DNA of 64,000 nt from Acidimicrobiales bacterium (lineage in GTDB: Bacteria; Actinomycetota; Acidimicrobiia; Acidimicrobiales; JAUJNH01). Within the stretch, counting starts at the first letter, position 1; each line of letters starts with the position of its first letter. The stretch is taken from NCBI GenBank assembly GCA_030448245.1, contig JAUJNH010000001.1, positions 350,171 to 414,170 of the forward strand, read 5' to 3'. Under the pieces are notes generated by a model. It worked only from the letters and a program-made list of their open reading frames with translations. It was not told where the DNA came from and searched no databases. The translations under genes and the position numbers were made by a program. Positions 60,921 to 64,000 of this stretch are shown in pieces.

Positions 60921-62077
60921 GCGCGAGCGCCATCCCGCACGTCGTCCCACCGAGGATCGAGCGCTTCCTGGCCGAAGAGGATCCGCCCACGCCGTGCCTG
61001 GTGATCGATCTCGACGTGGTCGAGGAGCGGTACCGGGCGCTCGTCGCCGCCCTGCCGGCGGCCGACGTCCACTACGCCGTCAAGGCCAACCCCTCACCCG
61101 GCGTGCTGGCCCGCCTCGCCGCCCTGGGCTCTCGGTTCGACGTGGCCTCGCCGGCCGAGATCTCCCTCTGCCTGGCCGCCGGCGTGGACCCGAGCCGGAT
61201 CTCCTACGGCAACACCATCAAGAAGCGCCGCGACATCGCCTTCGCCCACGAGGCCGGGGTGCACATGTTCGCCGTCGACTCGGAGGAGGAGCTGGGCAAG
61301 GTGGCGGCCGCCGCTCCCGGGGCCACGGTGCTCGTCCGGGTCCTGGTCAGCGGTGAGGGCGCCGACTGGCCGCTCTCCCGCAAGTTCGGCTGCGAACCCG
61401 ACATGGCCGTCGACCTCCTCGTCCAAGCCGGGACGCTCGGCCTCGACCCCGCCGGCGTCTCGTTCCACGTCGGCAGCCAGCAGATGGAGCCCCGCCGCTG
61501 GGATCCCGCCCTCGAGCGGGCCGCCGCGGTGCTCCGCCAGGCCCACGCCGCTGGTGTCCCCATCTCGCTCGTGAACATCGGTGGAGGATTCCCGGCCAGC
61601 TACTCGGCCGACGTCCCCCACATCGAGCACTACGGCCGGGCCATTGGGGCCGCCCTGCACCGCCACCTGCAGGGCCTCCCGGTGCGGGTGCTGTGCGAGC
61701 CGGGCCGCTACGTCGCCGGCGACGCCGGCGTGCTGCGGGCCAAGGTCGTGCTGGTGTCGCGCAAAGCCTACGGCGACGAGCACCGCTGGGTGTACCTCGA
61801 CGTCGGCCGCTTCGGCGGGCTGGCCGAGACCGAGGGCGAGGCCATCCGGTACCAGCTGGTCACCTCGGTCGACGGAGGCCCGCTGGGTCCCGTGATCCTG
61901 GCCGGCCCTACCTGCGACAGCGTCGACGTGCTCTACGAGCGCACCCGCTACCAGCTGCCGCTCACGCTGTCCGAGGGCGACACCATCGACATCCTGGCCG
62001 CCGGCGCCTACACCGCCGCCTACGCCTCAGCCGGCTTCAACGGCTTCGGGCCGATGCCAGTCCACGAACTGGCCTGA
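60905..62077 (+). CDS. PLP-dependent type III basic amino-acid decarboxylase
   Basis: This 390-aa ornithine/DAP/arginine decarboxylase-2 family enzyme has the PLP-lysine in YAVKANPSPGVLARLAALGS. SFHVGSQQMEP, the glycine loop SLVNIGGGFPASYSA and CEPGRYVAGDAG follow. The catalytic Cys is in GPTCDSVDVLYE. The ornithine- or lysine-decarboxylase subclass best fits its length, giving putrescine or cadaverine. Start is GTG 60905, inside the short leader ORF. Confidence 0.88.
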   Translation: MATRLSASAIPHVVPPRIERFLAEEDPPTPCLVIDLDVVEERYRALVAALPAADVHYAVKANPSPGVLARLAALGSRFDVASPAEISLCLAAGVDPSRISYGNTIKKRRDIAFAHEAGVHMFAVDSEEELGKVAAAAPGATVLVRVLVSGEGADWPLSRKFGCEPDMAVDLLVQAGTLGLDPAGVSFHVGSQQMEPRRWDPALERAAAVLRQAHAAGVPISLVNIGGGFPASYSADVPHIEHYGRAIGAALHRHLQGLPVRVLCEPGRYVAGDAGVLRAKVVLVSRKAYGDEHRWVYLDVGRFGGLAETEGEAIRYQLVTSVDGGPLGPVILAGPTCDSVDVLYERTRYQLPLTLSEGDTIDILAAGAYTAAYASAGFNGFGPMPVHELA

Positions 62078-62795
62078 GCCCAGCTTCGCCCGGATCCGCC
62101 CACGTCCCAGCCGCCAAGCCCGAACCGTCGATCCGGCTCGGTCGCGTCAGGCAGTGCGACCGCCCGTTCGTCCCTCTTGATAGGGGTCGTCTGAGTAGCG
62201 GCGTCAAAGTGGCCCAAGTGTTCCACTAACGCGGGTTAGAGGCCCCGATGAGACCCACCTGCAAGTCTGCTTCGGCGACACGGTCATGGCTTGCGGTTGA
62301 TCCCACTAGGGCGTGTCACCGGACGGTACTGGCGGCGAGCCGCTGGGTCGGTCAGTCCTCGAGTAGGGCATCGGGTGATCACGGCGAGTTCGGCGAATCG
62401 CTCGTCCAGGGCGACGGCCAGCTGGTCCCGGTCGTAGATGTCAGCGATCAGCGCTCCATAGAGGTACGCCTCGACGTCGAGCGCGGAGCGCATGCCCCTC
62501 GAGGTAATACGTCGGTTGAGACCCCCTGCTCGTCGCAGGAGGGATCAACTCCAGCGTCCTAGTGCACCATTGGGTTGCGCTGGCTTCAGCCGCAGCCGGG
62601 CCAAGGTCGACGGGTCGCACCGTCCGATCTGAGGTCGCTGCGTCGGCTACCGCCACGGGGAGCCGGGCATGTCCACCCAACAGGCGTCTCGTATTGGGAA
62701 CCTTCACCGCTCGTGTGCGGGGGTTGAAGGCCTTCGCGACCTGCGTCCGCCTGCGCATTTGGGTGGATGGAGCGGGTTGTGGTTACCGTGACCGT
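62078..62795. other. 718-bp region with no convincing gene
   Basis: Frames here are short and unlike known proteins. The most protein-like is a 69-codon minus-strand frame (62284-62493) containing ALDVEAYLYGALIADIYD and LAVALDERFAELAVI, possibly a remnant. Base composition is somewhat less GC-rich than its neighbours. I see no tRNA or terminator. Confidence 0.45.
62284..62493 (-). CDS. Doubtful small hypothetical protein
   Basis: This 69-codon frame has a plausible amphipathic helical composition (DRDQLAVALDERFAELAVI) in an otherwise empty region. No ribosome-binding site or family match is evident, so it may be a gene fragment or chance. Confidence 0.2.
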   Translation of the reverse strand: MRSALDVEAYLYGALIADIYDRDQLAVALDERFAELAVITRCPTRGLTDPAARRQYRPVTRPSGINRKP

Positions 62796-64000
62796 GTGTC
62801 GCCGTCGCTGCCGCCGCTCCGGGCGGTGCGGAGCGCCGCGGCGGGACTGCCGCGCACCGTGGGGATCCCGGCCGCGCTGGGACTGGCGGGGTTCTATGCC
62901 TACGGGACGGCGAAGTACCGTCGCAATGCCCGCATCACCTACGACTTCGTTGACGCCCCGGCTCCGGGGTCCGACGACTTCAGCCGGTTGCTGGCCACCC
63001 TGTCAGGGTCATCGGCCACAGATGGGAACCGGGTACGTGTCCTCCGCAACGGCGACGCCACCTTCGGCGCCATGTTGGACGCGATCCGGGCGGCCACGGC
63101 GACGGTCGACCTGTCCTCGTACATCTACTGGCCGGGTGAGGTGGCCAACTCCTTCACCGAAGCGCTCGCTGAGCGGGCACGTGCCGGGGTCGAGGTGAAC
63201 GTCGTCCTCGACGGCTGGGGGTCATCGAAGGTCGGACCGAGCATCGTGGGCGACCTGAGGGACGCGGGAGTCACCGTCGCCTTCTTCCGTAAACCGAACT
63301 GGCACACCTTACACAAGCTGAACAACCGCATGCACCGGCGGCTGCTGATGGTCGACGGCATGATCGCTTTCGCCGGTGGGGTCGGGATCGCCGATGTGTG
63401 GAGCGGTGACGCCCAGGACCCCGAGCACTGGCGCGAGACGCACCTGGTCATCGAGGGCCCAGCCGTCAATGACCTGTACGGCGGTTTCGCTGAGAACTGG
63501 ACCGAGGCGACCCATGTCGTGCCGGGACCATCCCACTACCCGAAGGCGTCGACCTTCGACGACGGCATCGAGGTGCAGGTCCTGCGGAGCTCACCCAAGG
63601 CGGGAGGGACCGTCGCCCTGCACCTGTACAACGCCCTCATCGCCGGCGCCCAGGAACGGCTGTGGCTCACCACGGCCTTCCTGGCCCCGGGGAAGGCGTT
63701 CGTCGACCTCCTCCGGGCCGCTGGGGAGCGCGGGGTCGATGTGCGGCTCTTGGTCAACGGTCCGAACATCGACAAAGAGGTCGTCCGCCGGGTCGGCCAA
63801 CGCTGCTACGGGCCGCTGATGGAGTCAGGCGTGCGGATCTTCGAGTACCAACCGACGATGCTCCACGCCAAGGTCGCCATCGTCGACGGCTGGGCCAACG
63901 TCGGATCGAGCAACCTCGACCAGCGATCCATGGGCCTCGACGATGAGATCAACATCGCCGTCCGGGACACCGATGTGGTGAGAGAACTCGCCAAGGACTT
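62796..64000 (+). CDS. Phospholipase D/cardiolipin synthase, 3' end off window
   Basis: About 401 codons from GTG 62796 remain open at the right edge, so the gene is partial. After an N-terminal hydrophobic segment (about 20-35) two PLD domains follow. The first motif reads MHRRLLMVDG, with Arg in place of Lys in HxKxxxxD. The second, LHAKVAIVDG, is canonical and is followed by GSSNLDQRS. These enzymes join or hydrolyse phosphatidyl groups at the membrane, and bacterial cardiolipin synthase is the likely role. Confidence 0.87.
   Translation, partial: MSPSLPPLRAVRSAAAGLPRTVGIPAALGLAGFYAYGTAKYRRNARITYDFVDAPAPGSDDFSRLLATLSGSSATDGNRVRVLRNGDATFGAMLDAIRAATATVDLSSYIYWPGEVANSFTEALAERARAGVEVNVVLDGWGSSKVGPSIVGDLRDAGVTVAFFRKPNWHTLHKLNNRMHRRLLMVDGMIAFAGGVGIADVWSGDAQDPEHWRETHLVIEGPAVNDLYGGFAENWTEATHVVPGPSHYPKASTFDDGIEVQVLRSSPKAGGTVALHLYNALIAGAQERLWLTTAFLAPGKAFVDLLRAAGERGVDVRLLVNGPNIDKEVVRRVGQRCYGPLMESGVRIFEYQPTMLHAKVAIVDGWANVGSSNLDQRSMGLDDEINIAVRDTDVVRELAKD

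Noticed and set aside
62078-62795. tRNA or small RNA gene in the empty region
   Set aside because: No cloverleaf, GGTTC-type T-loop or strong terminator hairpin could be found by eye.

Overview
The window is a high-GC, densely packed chromosomal segment of an actinobacterium. It carries a complete Pup-proteasome locus (arc, dop, pup, prcB, prcA, pafA, pafB, pafC), OpcA, a PafBC-Tat-helicase neighbourhood, ANTAR and WYL regulators, mce-type fragments and many GTG starts. The long ThyX, the DUF3866 gene beside pafB and the Asp23-rich cluster suggest a deep-branching class such as Acidimicrobiia. That placement is inference and no rRNA is present to test it.

Layout. 0.2-3.2 kb: DrrA-type ABC exporter and an RCK potassium channel. 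3.2-8.7 kb (minus): ECF sigma factor, cold-shock protein, an Asp23/Gls24-AmaP envelope cluster with a tiny J-domain-like protein, and a secreted trypsin-like protease. 8.8-12.5 kb (plus): Maf, methyltransferase, a large disordered Arg/Pro-rich protein and a crotonase. 12.5-14.6 kb (minus): Nudix-like, GNAT and acidic zinc-ribbon proteins, with a universal-stress-protein remnant. 14.8-16.0 kb: three truncated, strand-flipped pieces of an mce lipid-import locus. 16.5-23.4 kb (minus): double-domain ThyX, oxidoreductase, GAF-ANTAR regulator, short lipid-kinase-like protein and Ski2-like helicase.

23.5-41.2 kb (minus) is the classic actinobacterial Tat / PafBC / Pup-proteasome block with signal peptidase I and GDPD. 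It is interrupted between pafA and prcA by about 4.6 kb of decayed accessory DNA (31.3-35.9 kb). This insert holds a beta-helix adhesin remnant, a signal-peptide/Hint/toxin gene broken by a stop and frameshifts, an intact Cys-rich immunity-like gene 2 nt behind it, a frameshifted IS1380-type element and a truncated lipoprotein. pafA and arc each carry one frameshift, while dop, pup, prcA and prcB are intact.

41.2-50.2 kb: ferredoxin with a clear promoter, EamA permease, acylphosphatase, MarP-like protease, TrmI, a holin-X-like membrane trio, a Lon-N domain protein, PBP4, thioesterase, MurA (Asp in place of the catalytic Cys) and TetR. 50.2-60.8 kb (plus): DUF6941-like and FIST proteins, then the pentose-phosphate/glycolysis operon tkt-tal-pgi-gnd-zwf-opcA-pgl, with a duplicated 113-bp sequence between zwf and opcA. 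60.8-64 kb: a PLP basic-amino-acid decarboxylase preceded by a short upstream ORF, about 0.7 kb with no convincing gene, and a phospholipase D/cardiolipin synthase running off the right edge.

The main candidates for something new are the toxin/immunity remnant inside the proteasome operon, the ThyX whose two halves carry complementary parts of the catalytic motif, and the scrambled mce fragments. Frameshifts and strand flips could partly be assembly or amplification artefacts, so raw reads decide several of these claims.
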